A stretch of DNA of 6,330 nucleotides, from positions 1 to 6,330 of the forward strand of contig CAKRKX010000115.1 in assembly GCA_934358675.1 (NCBI GenBank). Reading direction: 5' to 3'. Of this stretch, positions 1 to 6,324 are shown piece after piece. Each line of letters begins with the position of its first letter. The first letter of the stretch is position 1. Source of the stretch: an uncultured Agathobacter sp. (GTDB lineage: Bacteria > Bacillota > Clostridia > Lachnospirales > Lachnospiraceae). Both the position numbers and the translations under genes were made by a program. A model generated the notes under the pieces. The model had not been told where the DNA came from. It did not search any database and worked only from the letters and a program-made list of their open reading frames with translations.

Positions 1-552
1 GTGGATACACTTACCGCAACGGATACACTTGGAATCATCGATTACGGAAATTCCGTACTCATTGTATGTAATCGCATTTACCGGACATGCAAACTTACAC
101 GGTCTCTTCAAATGAGCGATTGCGTTGTAAGGACAGGCAGCTGCACACTTACCACACTCTTTACACTTCTGCGGATCAATGTGGGAACGGTGGCGTCCGG
201 CCTCGATCGCACCGAACTTACAAGCATTGATACATGCCTTACCCATACAGTTCTGACAGTTCTCGGTTACTGTATAACTTGAAATCGGGCAGTCCTCACA
301 GGCTGCGCTGATTACCTGAATCACATTTCCATCGTCTACCGGGCCCGGAGCCTTACCCTCGGCAAGACGGACACGTTGACGGATAATCTCTCTCTCCTTG
401 TAAATACAGCAGCGGAACTGTGGTGTCGGTCCCGGAATCAGGCGGACCGCAATATGATCTCTCTCTGAATCAAGGTTGCCCTCAAACGCAAGTTTCGCAA
501 CTTCGCGCAATACACGGTGTTTGATTTTAATTACATTTTCGTCAGCGTACAT
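1..552 (-). CDS. [FeFe] hydrogenase, group B-type, N-terminal part (cut by window edge)
   Basis: This is the first 184 codons of a longer protein whose C-terminal part lies beyond the left edge. Cysteines fall in ferredoxin-like patterns: C99-x2-C102-x4-C107-x3-C111, C130-x2-C133-x2-C136-x3-C140-P, C152-x3-C156-P and C176-x2-C179-x2-C182, so several [4Fe-4S] clusters are expected. The lead-in (REVAKLAFEG, IPGPTPQFRCCIYKERE, then CEDCP and YTVTENC) resembles what I recall of monomeric group B [FeFe] hydrogenases of Clostridia. In those proteins the H-cluster domain follows and handles reversible proton reduction with ferredoxin-type electron carriers in the cytoplasm. The H-cluster cysteine motifs are not visible here, so catalysis is inferred. 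The ATG at 552 is preceded by AAGGAGAG at 556-563, with 5 nt between its GGAG core and the ATG. It is divergent from the S8 protease gene. An alternative is another multi-cluster ferredoxin-domain protein. Confidence 0.8.
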   Translation of the reverse strand, partial: MYADENVIKIKHRVLREVAKLAFEGNLDSERDHIAVRLIPGPTPQFRCCIYKEREIIRQRVRLAEGKAPGPVDDGNVIQVISAACEDCPISSYTVTENCQNCMGKACINACKFGAIEAGRHRSHIDPQKCKECGKCAAACPYNAIAHLKRPCKFACPVNAITYNEYGISVIDDSKCIRCGKCIH

Positions 553-630
553 ATTCTCTCCTTTTTATTTCTTTTACTCGTTCGCATAAATCACTATTAT
601 TGTACATAAATTTTCAATAAAAAGCTATAG

Positions 631-650
631 TTGTATCTAGCAAAATACAA
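631..650. promoter_or_regulatory. 20 bp imperfect dyad, operator-like, between divergent genes
   Basis: TTGTATCTAGCAAAATACAA is an inverted repeat of two 10-nt arms with 8 of 10 positions symmetric. It lies in the 104 bp gap between the divergent hydrogenase and S8 protease genes and ends 6 nt before the protease ATG. A -10-like TATAGT (626-631) touches its left end. A TTGTAC (600-605) lies upstream with a 20 nt gap, too long for a standard promoter. The position and symmetry suit a repressor site. The TTGT...ACAA ends recall Rex operators, but the arms and length do not match the Rex consensus. Neither divergent promoter can be assigned with confidence. Confidence 0.35.
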
Positions 651-656
651 GAAAAC

Positions 657-2459
657 ATGGATATTTCTTCGTTTTACACCCAAAAAGAATCCTCTCTTTA
701 TGCCGCAGCGGATACCCCCAATTCCGAGTGGAATGCTTACACATACTCCGGCACGCAGATTGGCGAAGTAATTTTGTTCTACTCCGGAAGTGCTTCGTCT
801 CTGCTGGAGGCTTTCCCCGATTATGAATTTACTTTTCTGCTTTCCAACTACGCAATCGTACGTCTTCCGGCAGATGCGATCGATACACTTGCCGCCTTCC
901 CGCAGGTCATTTACATCGAGCGCCCACATCGGCTTTTCTACGAGGTGCTTGCCGCAAAACGCGCCTCGTGTATTACATCCCTGCAATCATCATCCGATTC
1001 ACGCTCCGCTCCTGCACCGGCTTCACCGCTCAACCAACCATCCGCGCAAACTCTGACCGGAAACGGCACGTTGCTTTGCGTCATCGACTCGGGCATCGAT
1101 TACACACATCCGGACTTTCGCAACGCGGACGGCACAACAAGGATCGTTGCATTGTGGGATCAGACGATCTCGCCCGATCCCGAACGTGGCTTTTTCTCTC
1201 CGGGCGGCTATGCGCTCGGCACGCTTTTTACTGAAGAACAGATAAACGAAGCTCTGTCTGCGCCGGATGACGCTGCGCGTATGCAGATCTGCCCGAGCAT
1301 CGATACGAGCGGACACGGTACGCATGTAACCGGGATTGCTGCAGGCAATGGGCGCGCCTCGGGCGGCATCAACCGCGGTGTCGCCTATGAGACAAAACTT
1401 CTGATCATAAAGCTCGGCACACCCGATCCGCTCGGATTTCCGTCCACTACGCAGCTGATGCAGGCAGTCGATTACGCCGCGCGTTACGCCAATGAGCGAC
1501 AGATTCCGCTTGTCGTCAATCTCAGTTTTGGCAACACCTACGGCTCGCACAGCGGCTCTTCCTTATTAGAGACGTACCTCGATTCCGTGGCGGAGCTTTC
1601 CCGCATCAGTCTTGTGGTCGGAAGCGGCAACGAGGGGAGCAGCGCCGGACACACCGGCGGACATCTGCGCTCCGGCGAGACACGCGTGATCGAGTTTGCG
1701 ATCGCCGATTATGAGCGCACGCTTTCCATTCAGATCTGGAAAAATTACTGGGATACAATGCAGCTGGGAATCCGCTCTCCCGGACATCCCTATACAATTT
1801 CCATTCCTTCCGTTCCGGGAAACCGGAGTTTTGTTACAGAAGGCACCACACTTTTGGTTTCCACCGGAGCTCCCTCCCCTTACAGTATTTATCCGGAGAT
1901 CTATCTGGATTTTCTCCCGACGGAAACCTACCTGACTTCCGGCATCTGGTCGCTGACACTGATTGCAGAAGACATAAGGGACGGGATCTATGATCTGTGG
2001 ATGCCCACATCCGCCGCGCGCGGACTCGACACCCGCTTTCTGACTCCGACACCGGAGATCACACTGACGATTCCCTCCACCGCGGCCCGCGTGATCACGG
2101 TCGGCGCGTATGACAGCCGAAGCAACACATATGCGCCTTTTTCCGGAAGAGGCTTCACATGGAATACGAATCAGGTCAAGCCGGATCTGGTCGCGCCGGG
2201 CGTGGATATCCTAAGCACCGCCACCGGAGGCGGATACGAAAGCCGCAGCGGCACTTCCATGGCAACGCCTTTTGTCTCTGGAAGCTGCTGCCTTCTGATG
2301 GAATGGGGTATCGTGCGCGGCAACGATCCGTATCTCTACGGTCAGAAGGTGAAAGCCTACCTGATCCGCGGTGCAAAACGCCTGCCTTTTATCACAGAAT
2401 ATCCCGATCCCCGCGTCGGCTGGGGCGCACTGTGTGTCGCGGATAGTATTCCTACTTAA
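657..2459 (+). CDS. Subtilisin-like serine protease, S8 family, CspA-like
   Basis: This encodes a 600-residue S8 peptidase with an intact catalytic triad: D144 in VIDSGIDYTHPDF, H220 in SGHGTHVTGIAAG and S534 in SGTSMATPFVSG. The likely oxyanion-hole asparagine is N325 in GSGNEGS. A large insertion at about 335-470 between the Asn and Ser motifs fits the Csp-type subtilases of Clostridia. Residues 1-130 look like a prodomain (EVILFYSG, then IVRLPADAIDTLAAFPQVIYIE), followed by a low-complexity Ser/Ala/Pro linker at 107-130. No N-terminal signal peptide or membrane segment is visible, so it is probably cytoplasmic, in a spore or forespore, or exported by another route. Csp proteases activate a spore cortex lytic enzyme in some clostridia, but no germination gene is nearby and that role is not shown here. 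The start is the only in-frame initiator after a stop at 618-620, yet its Shine-Dalgarno match is poor (AAGAAAAC). No clear terminator follows. Confidence 0.9.
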   Translation: MDISSFYTQKESSLYAAADTPNSEWNAYTYSGTQIGEVILFYSGSASSLLEAFPDYEFTFLLSNYAIVRLPADAIDTLAAFPQVIYIERPHRLFYEVLAAKRASCITSLQSSSDSRSAPAPASPLNQPSAQTLTGNGTLLCVIDSGIDYTHPDFRNADGTTRIVALWDQTISPDPERGFFSPGGYALGTLFTEEQINEALSAPDDAARMQICPSIDTSGHGTHVTGIAAGNGRASGGINRGVAYETKLLIIKLGTPDPLGFPSTTQLMQAVDYAARYANERQIPLVVNLSFGNTYGSHSGSSLLETYLDSVAELSRISLVVGSGNEGSSAGHTGGHLRSGETRVIEFAIADYERTLSIQIWKNYWDTMQLGIRSPGHPYTISIPSVPGNRSFVTEGTTLLVSTGAPSPYSIYPEIYLDFLPTETYLTSGIWSLTLIAEDIRDGIYDLWMPTSAARGLDTRFLTPTPEITLTIPSTAARVITVGAYDSRSNTYAPFSGRGFTWNTNQVKPDLVAPGVDILSTATGGGYESRSGTSMATPFVSGSCCLLMEWGIVRGNDPYLYGQKVKAYLIRGAKRLPFITEYPDPRVGWGALCVADSIPT

Positions 2460-2537
2460 GCACTTTGAATTTGATGTTTTTTCATATCGGTCGGAAAATG
2501 CAAAGACAAATTTCATCAAGGATTTTTGCAAAATATG

Positions 2538-2546
2538 TGTTATACT
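2538..2546 (+). promoter_or_regulatory. Extended -10 promoter for azlCD
   Basis: TGTTATACT fits an extended -10 element (TG-n-TATACT), about 40 nt upstream of the azlC ATG. No good -35 hexamer lies 16-18 nt upstream (AAGGAT at 17 nt), which is tolerable for an extended -10 promoter. A start near 2553 would give a leader of about 35 nt. That would place the upstream GTG at 2552 at or before the transcript start and so favour the ATG at 2588. No leader hairpin, T-box or riboswitch was seen in 2460-2587. Confidence 0.5.
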
Positions 2547-2576
2547 GAAATGTGCATGAAATAGAAACAAATACAC

Positions 2577-2580
2577 GGAG
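2577..2580 (+). promoter_or_regulatory. Ribosome binding site that fixes the azlC start
   Basis: GGAG is followed by a 7 nt spacer (AATACAA) and the ATG at 2588. The same frame is open back to a GTG at 2552, but that codon has no purine-rich site before it, and the extra 12 residues are polar and unlike an AzlC N-terminus. The ATG at 2588 is therefore chosen. Confidence 0.7.
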
Positions 2581-2587
2581 AATACAA

Positions 2588-3289
2588 ATGAAAAATTATA
2601 AACGCGGACTGGCAGCCGGAATCCCGATCGCTTTGGGCTATCTGTCAGTTTCTTTTACTTTTGGTATTATGGCGGTGTCGTACGGACTCTCCTGGTGGCA
2701 GGCGGTTCTTATTTCCATGACGACCGTCACTTCCGCCGGACAGTTTGCCGGCATCGGAACGATGATGCATCCCGGACAGTATATCCAGATGCTGATCTCG
2801 CAGATTACGATCAACATCCGCTACTCGTTTATGTCGATCTCGATCGGACAGAAAGCGGATTCCAAATTCAGTGGTATCTACCGTTGGCTGCTCGGCTTTA
2901 TGATGACCGATGAGATCTTCGCCGTAGCCAGTCAGGAGGAATCCGTTACCCGAAGCTTTTTTGCAGGTCTTGCCACCCTTCCTTATGTCGGATGGGCCGT
3001 CGGCACACTGCTCGGTGCGATCCTCGGAAGCGTGCTGCCGGATCGCGTGATGAGCGCGTTAAGCCTTGCGATCTACGGAATGTTTACTGCGATCGTTGTG
3101 CCGGAAATGAAGAAATCCAAACCGGTCATCTTCGTTGTCGTCCTTGCGATCGTATTGAGCTGCTTATTCTACTACGTTCCGCTTCTGTCGAAGATTTCAA
3201 GCGGTATCACGATCACCGTTGTCGCTGTCGTATCCGCAGTCGTTGCAGCGATCCTGTTCCCTGCACCTGACGAAGAAGCAGAAGCATAG
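2588..3289 (+). CDS. azlC: AzlC family branched-chain amino acid exporter, large subunit
   Basis: This is a 233-residue hydrophobic membrane protein. The N-terminal pattern GIPIALGYLSVSFTFGIMA, GLSWWQAV, then TSAGQFAGIG and INIRY is that of the AzlC family. Six or so hydrophobic stretches can be picked out (about 12-30, 36-58, 125-148, 155-172, 178-198 and 206-224). In Bacillus subtilis, AzlC and AzlD together confer resistance to 4-azaleucine and act as a branched-chain amino acid exporter in the cytoplasmic membrane. The partner azlD starts 17 bp downstream, so the two form an operon. The C-terminus is short and acidic (PDEEAEA). Length is normal for the family. Substrate specificity (branched-chain amino acids or another amino acid) cannot be read from the sequence, and no Lrp-type azlB regulator is in the window. 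Confidence 0.92.
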   Translation: MKNYKRGLAAGIPIALGYLSVSFTFGIMAVSYGLSWWQAVLISMTTVTSAGQFAGIGTMMHPGQYIQMLISQITINIRYSFMSISIGQKADSKFSGIYRWLLGFMMTDEIFAVASQEESVTRSFFAGLATLPYVGWAVGTLLGAILGSVLPDRVMSALSLAIYGMFTAIVVPEMKKSKPVIFVVVLAIVLSCLFYYVPLLSKISSGITITVVAVVSAVVAAILFPAPDEEAEA

Positions 3290-3306
3290 CTCCGGAGGTA
3301 CTTAAG

Positions 3307-3615
3307 ATGTCAAATACAGAATTTTTTATTTATTTACTGATACTGGCAGGATCAACCTACCTGATCCGTGTCATTCCGTTTATCGCCTTAAAAGAGAAGA
3401 TCAATAACCGTTTCGTGCGCTCATTCCTCGCATACATTCCGTATGCGGTACTGACCGCAATGACGATCCCGGCGATCTTCTATGCAACAAACTGGTGGCT
3501 GAGCGCCGCCGCAGGGCTTGTCGTAGCCGTCTTCTTTGCACTGCGCGGCAAAAGCCTTACCGTTGTAGCGATCGCATCGTGCATCGCCGTCTATATCGTG
3601 GAATTTTTCCATTAA
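3307..3615 (+). CDS. azlD: AzlD family branched-chain amino acid exporter, small subunit
   Basis: This is a 102-residue membrane protein with the AzlD signature: TYLIRVIPFIAL near residues 17-28, then LAYIPYAVLTAMTIPAIF at about 41-58, and a late FALRGKSL loop at 77-84. Three or four membrane segments cover nearly the whole chain. It is the small partner of AzlC in a two-component amino acid exporter. A strong Shine-Dalgarno (GGAGG at 3293-3297, 8 nt spacer) precedes the ATG. The 17 bp gap to azlC and the terminator immediately downstream define a two-gene transcription unit. Length is typical of the family and the gene looks intact. Confidence 0.92.
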   Translation: MSNTEFFIYLLILAGSTYLIRVIPFIALKEKINNRFVRSFLAYIPYAVLTAMTIPAIFYATNWWLSAAAGLVVAVFFALRGKSLTVVAIASCIAVYIVEFFH

Positions 3616-3624
3616 TATGAAACG

Positions 3625-3664
3625 AAAAAGCAGATCCCATACATGTGGAATCTGCTTTTCTTAT
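3625..3664. terminator. Bidirectional intrinsic terminator between azlD and the C39-like gene
   Basis: AAAAGCAGAT (3626-3635) pairs perfectly with ATCTGCTTTT (3650-3659) around a 14 nt interior that can pair a little further. On the plus strand the stem leads into TTTTCTTATT. On the minus strand it ends in a run of five T before CG. It sits 10 bp after the azlD stop and about 30 bp after the convergent C39-like stop, so it can serve both. Confidence 0.85.
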
Positions 3665-3690
3665 TCAACAAGACTATTTATAGCATCATC

Positions 3691-4611
3691 TTATTTTGTG
3701 AACCCCCATAAATTTTTAATCTGACTAGCTAATGTATCGTAATCCCACAATATTTTGCTCCGGCTCTTGCTGTTCGGATCATTTACCATGATCTTTCCGT
3801 CAACCTCCCTGACAAGTACGATAAAGTGCCCTGCAACCGTAAAGTTTCCCGGTCGCATACTGCATATGATCGGCTCGCCCGCATCGAGATGCTTCATGAT
3901 CACATCGCGATCCAACGATAACTGCGTTCCGTGAATGCCGTAATGTTCACACCCCTCCGTCATGATCGACCAGGAGGTTCCGGTGCCTTTCTGGTAATAC
4001 CCGGCATCTGCGGCATACGCGGCTACCGCATCCGGCGTTGCATCCGCATTACCGGTCAGTCCTACAATGACCATGGACAGACAGGTCGGCGCACAACCGG
4101 AGATTGCTACATTACTGCTGCCGTACGGTGCATAGCCCCAACGCTTGTCCCACTGGATCAAAAGCGGAACATCCTCTTTCTTCTCCGCAGCTGTCAGTCC
4201 TCCGTTTGCCACAGGTTCCGCATCAAGATACCCTTTCACAAAATCAAGCATCTCCTCATTGTTTGATAATGCGAGCATCAGACTTTCCGGATACTCATCA
4301 TAATGATCGTAGATTTCTTTATAATCGCTGTCATTCTCTGCGAGTGCCCCGATCGCCTGACGCAGATCCTCCCCTTCACGGAGCACCGGTACCGCAACCG
4401 TTGTATCGCTCTCATCCACATAACCTTTCAGTGTACTTCCTGCCCAGGTCAGACTGCCGAGATTCAGCCTGGAAATCTGCTTTGCAAACACAAGAAGTCC
4501 CACCAGCACGATCGTCAGACATGCAAGCCGAAGCATGGCACGAATGCGCTTTCTCCTCCTGCGGATTCTTCGTCTCTGTTGTATCCTTCGCTTCTGTGCA
4601 TATTCGTCCAT
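3691..4611 (-). CDS. Membrane-anchored C39-like cysteine peptidase
   Basis: This is a 306-residue protein. Residues 1-25 are extremely basic (13 of residues 7-24 are Arg or Lys). A hydrophobic segment at about 26-43 (MLRLACLTIVLVGLLVF) then acts as an uncleaved signal anchor, placing the rest outside the membrane. Residues 148-306 match the C39-like peptidase fold (Peptidase_C39_2 type): Q153 in LIQWDKRWGY, probably the oxyanion residue, catalytic C173 in SGCAPTCLSM, H262 in AGHFIVLV and D278 in VNDPNS. Residues 45-147 are an acidic, helical-looking linker of unknown role. The family cleaves peptides, but natural substrates are mostly unknown. The fused ABC transporter of true bacteriocin-processing C39 proteins is absent, and no leader-peptide gene is nearby. 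The ATG at 4611 has a purine run GAAGAGAGGG with a 9 nt spacer. The gene appears monocistronic. Confidence 0.85.
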   Translation of the reverse strand: MDEYAQKRRIQQRRRIRRRRKRIRAMLRLACLTIVLVGLLVFAKQISRLNLGSLTWAGSTLKGYVDESDTTVAVPVLREGEDLRQAIGALAENDSDYKEIYDHYDEYPESLMLALSNNEEMLDFVKGYLDAEPVANGGLTAAEKKEDVPLLIQWDKRWGYAPYGSSNVAISGCAPTCLSMVIVGLTGNADATPDAVAAYAADAGYYQKGTGTSWSIMTEGCEHYGIHGTQLSLDRDVIMKHLDAGEPIICSMRPGNFTVAGHFIVLVREVDGKIMVNDPNSKSRSKILWDYDTLASQIKNLWGFTK

Positions 4612-4659
4612 TGTATTATTCCCTCTCTTCTCATGGTTTTGCCGAATTTCCTATATAGC

Positions 4660-4699
4660 AAAAATCGGCTTTGATACTATTACTGTACCAAAACCGATT
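4660..4699 (-). terminator. Terminator-like hairpin in the leader of the C39-like gene
   Basis: Read on the minus strand, AATCGGTTTTGGTAC (4699-4685) pairs with GTATCAAAGCCGATT (4677-4663) over 15 bp, including two G-U wobbles, around a 7 nt loop. It is followed by T residues, so the transcript reads GATTTTTGC. The mismatches are wobbles only when transcribed from the minus strand, so that is the functional direction. It lies 49 nt upstream of the C39-like ATG and 120 nt beyond the terminator of the gene behind it. It could be an attenuator, the end of a small RNA, or a back-up terminator. Confidence 0.55.
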
Positions 4700-4755
4700 C
4701 CAATTTGTTTTCACTTTCCATTACAATATCATTACGACTTTCTTAAGATTACGCG

Positions 4756-4774
4756 TTTGCAGTGCAAAATTTGC
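4756..4774. promoter_or_regulatory. TTTGC / GCAAA dyad cluster, operator-like
   Basis: TTTGCAGTGCAAAATTTGC contains two overlapping perfect inverted repeats: TTTGC-AGT-GCAAA (4756-4768) and GCAAA-A-TTTGC (4764-4774). They share the central GCAAA. The cluster lies about 145 bp upstream of the C39-like start, in a gap with no gene. Three alternating copies of a 5-mer suggest a protein-binding site, but I do not recognise the regulator. No convincing -35/-10 pair was found next to it. Confidence 0.3.
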
Positions 4775-4795
4775 CTATTCTTCAGAAAATTGTAA

Positions 4796-4805
4796 GAAAC
4801 GTTTC
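4796..4805. promoter_or_regulatory. GAAACGTTTC palindrome, LacI/CcpA-type operator-like
   Basis: This is a perfect 10 bp palindrome with the central CG typical of LacI-GalR family operators, including CcpA cre sites. The flanks (GTAA on the left, CCTG on the right) do not extend the symmetry and match the cre consensus only partly. It lies just past the T-run of the diguanylate cyclase terminator and about 185 bp upstream of the C39-like ATG. A 10 bp palindrome can occur by chance. Confidence 0.3.
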
Positions 4806-4819
4806 CCTGAAAAACGCGC

Positions 4820-4846
4820 AAAAAGACCCCTGCTTTCGCAGAGGTC
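4820..4846 (-). terminator. Intrinsic terminator of the diguanylate cyclase gene
   Basis: On the minus strand GACCTCTGC pairs with GCAGGGGTC around a GAAA tetraloop (4846-4825, one U-G wobble), followed at once by five T residues (4824-4820) and then a further T-rich stretch. It lies 17 nt beyond the stop codon. The single asymmetric pair is a wobble only on the minus strand, which confirms the direction. Confidence 0.88.
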
Positions 4847-4863
4847 CCGATTTCATAATTCAA

Positions 4864-6324
4864 TTACTGCCCGCGTTCTGTCATCGCTCTGTGCAGCAGA
4901 ATGCGAACACTTAAATATTCTCCGAGCATATGAATGAGTGCCGAATCCTCAATGTGCTTGCGCGGATTGATCACCTGAAGCATGCCGAGTGACTTCTTGC
5001 CGTCAAACAGGCGTGCCAGCATGACCGACCAGATTCTCTTGTCGGCAAAATGCGTATAAAGCTTCGGGTTCGACTCTCTGATACTCTTGAGATTATGCAC
5101 AAAAATATCTTCCTTCTCTCCGAGAAGTTCTACGAAAGCCTCCGCCTGGCTCTTCTCAATTTCTCCTGCAATCAGCTTCGCCATCATATCCGCACTCTCT
5201 TTATGATATTCGGAAACGATACAGCTTTCATTTTCGTAACGCTCCACAACCGTAACCACGTCTGCATCATAAAACACACAAAGAGCCTGTTTTACGTGCA
5301 TCATCGCATCCTCAAAAGACTCGATGCCAAAATAGTCCAAACATTCTTTCAGCTGCGTCAGGATAGCCCGCTCGTCTGCATCCTTCGCCATCTCAGATGG
5401 ATTCTCGATCATGACTTCGGTTTCTTCGTCAGAGCCATTCTGCTCCATGTCATTGTAAAAAATAATCTGATTCTTACCGTGATGCTTGGCCGCATACACC
5501 GCCTGATCCGCTTCAAAGTACATATCTTTAAACGTAAGTGGGCGATCCGAATCCAATACCCCGACACCGATGGAAGCAGAATATTCCATATCAAAAATAA
5601 TGGTCTTTAAATTATCCCGCAGCTTAGCAACGAATTCGTGCATCTGTTCAATGCTTCCAAGATTCCAGACAAACGCTGCAAACTCATCGCCGCCCAGTCG
5701 TCCTGCAAATCCACGTCCGCTGACAGCCTCATTCAGGATTGCACCGGTCTGGCTAAGAACAAGGTCTCCAACATTATGTCCCTGTGTATCATTGATCAAC
5801 TTAAAATCATCAACATCCATCATCAGAAAAATCGCGTTCTCTTTTCCTTTTGCGAGTTCTTTTTCACATTTTTCCTCAAACGCTTTATGATTATACACAT
5901 TCGTAAGTGCATCAATTTCCGCTCTGCGCCGAATCTTCTCGTTTGCCATTTTGTCCTTTTGAACCGACATCAGCCGGCCGACAATACGGACGATTTCACC
6001 TTTGTCATCTGTCAAACTGTTTAAATAAGCCCGATACCATTCATTCTGTGCTCCCTTGTCATGGTAACGCACATCCACAAGCTGGCTGCACGGCTCGGTA
6101 AGACAGACTTCCAGAGCATTGCGATAATTATCAATGTCCTCCGGATCAATAAAATACTTGCCGAATCCATCCCCTTTTATATAGTCAGGAACCTCATGCA
6201 AAGTTTCGAACTGACCATCCACGATGCAATAGATTTTAACCGTATCCTGATCCACATCATAATCTAAGATACGTTCCCGATTTTGTTCCGTAACGACTTT
6301 AAGCAGATAACACTTTTCGTTCAT
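4864..6324 (-). CDS. Diguanylate cyclase: PAS-like, GGDEF and GAF-like domains
   Basis: This is 486 residues from the ATG at 6324. Residues about 15-122 look like a PAS fold (IDPEDIDNYRNALEV, then a WYRAYLNSLTDDKGEIVRIVGRLMSV end). The GGDEF domain spans about 132-292: DALTNVYNHKAFE at 138-150, metal-binding D170 in MMDVDDFKLIND, GHNVGD at 182-187, the active GGDEF motif at 211-215 in GRLGGDEFAAF, then ASIGVG and ADQAVYAAKHHGKN. With this motif intact it should make cyclic di-GMP from two GTP. The product-inhibition RxxD site is missing at its usual place (SGRG there instead). Residues about 315-484 form a further domain that looks GAF-like. No membrane segment is visible, so it is a cytoplasmic sensor-enzyme. 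The frame stays open to the right edge and no clear Shine-Dalgarno is visible in the 6 remaining bases, so the true start may lie outside the window. Confidence 0.9.
   Translation of the reverse strand: MNEKCYLLKVVTEQNRERILDYDVDQDTVKIYCIVDGQFETLHEVPDYIKGDGFGKYFIDPEDIDNYRNALEVCLTEPCSQLVDVRYHDKGAQNEWYRAYLNSLTDDKGEIVRIVGRLMSVQKDKMANEKIRRRAEIDALTNVYNHKAFEEKCEKELAKGKENAIFLMMDVDDFKLINDTQGHNVGDLVLSQTGAILNEAVSGRGFAGRLGGDEFAAFVWNLGSIEQMHEFVAKLRDNLKTIIFDMEYSASIGVGVLDSDRPLTFKDMYFEADQAVYAAKHHGKNQIIFYNDMEQNGSDEETEVMIENPSEMAKDADERAILTQLKECLDYFGIESFEDAMMHVKQALCVFYDADVVTVVERYENESCIVSEYHKESADMMAKLIAGEIEKSQAEAFVELLGEKEDIFVHNLKSIRESNPKLYTHFADKRIWSVMLARLFDGKKSLGMLQVINPRKHIEDSALIHMLGEYLSVRILLHRAMTERGQ

Noticed and set aside
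584..610. Possible sporulation sigma-G-like promoter (GCATA ... CATAAAT) upstream of the S8 protease
   Set aside because: The -10 half deviates from the consensus at key positions, and such AT-rich matches are easy to find by chance, so it is not listed as a feature.
597..986. Minus-strand open frame of 129 codons overlapping the start of the S8 protease gene
   Set aside because: It is antisense to a well-supported protease, has no recognisable domain and has no convincing ribosome binding site. It reads as a shadow of the coding strand.
1023..1550. Minus-strand open frame of 175 codons inside the S8 protease gene
   Set aside because: It is antisense to the segment holding the D144 and H220 motifs, its composition is Arg/Ile-rich noise and it shows no domain. 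It is a shadow frame.
2552..2587. Twelve-codon upstream extension of azlC from a GTG at 2552
   Set aside because: The GGAG at 2577-2580 is correctly spaced for the ATG at 2588, and the extension is polar and unlike AzlC. The likely transcript start also falls at about the same place as the GTG.
3691..4611. Bacteriocin export or processing locus suggested by the C39-like peptidase
   Set aside because: There is no ABC transporter domain, no double-glycine leader peptide and no immunity-type gene in the window. The protein is a stand-alone anchored C39-like peptidase.
4104..4658. Plus-strand open frame of 184 codons opposite the C39-like peptidase
   Set aside because: It overlaps a minus-strand gene with clear catalytic motifs, and its product is Ser/His/Pro-rich without a recognisable fold.
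5050..5610. Plus-strand open frame of 186 codons opposite the diguanylate cyclase
   Set aside because: It is antisense to the GGDEF and C-terminal domains, with no domain and no supporting start signal.
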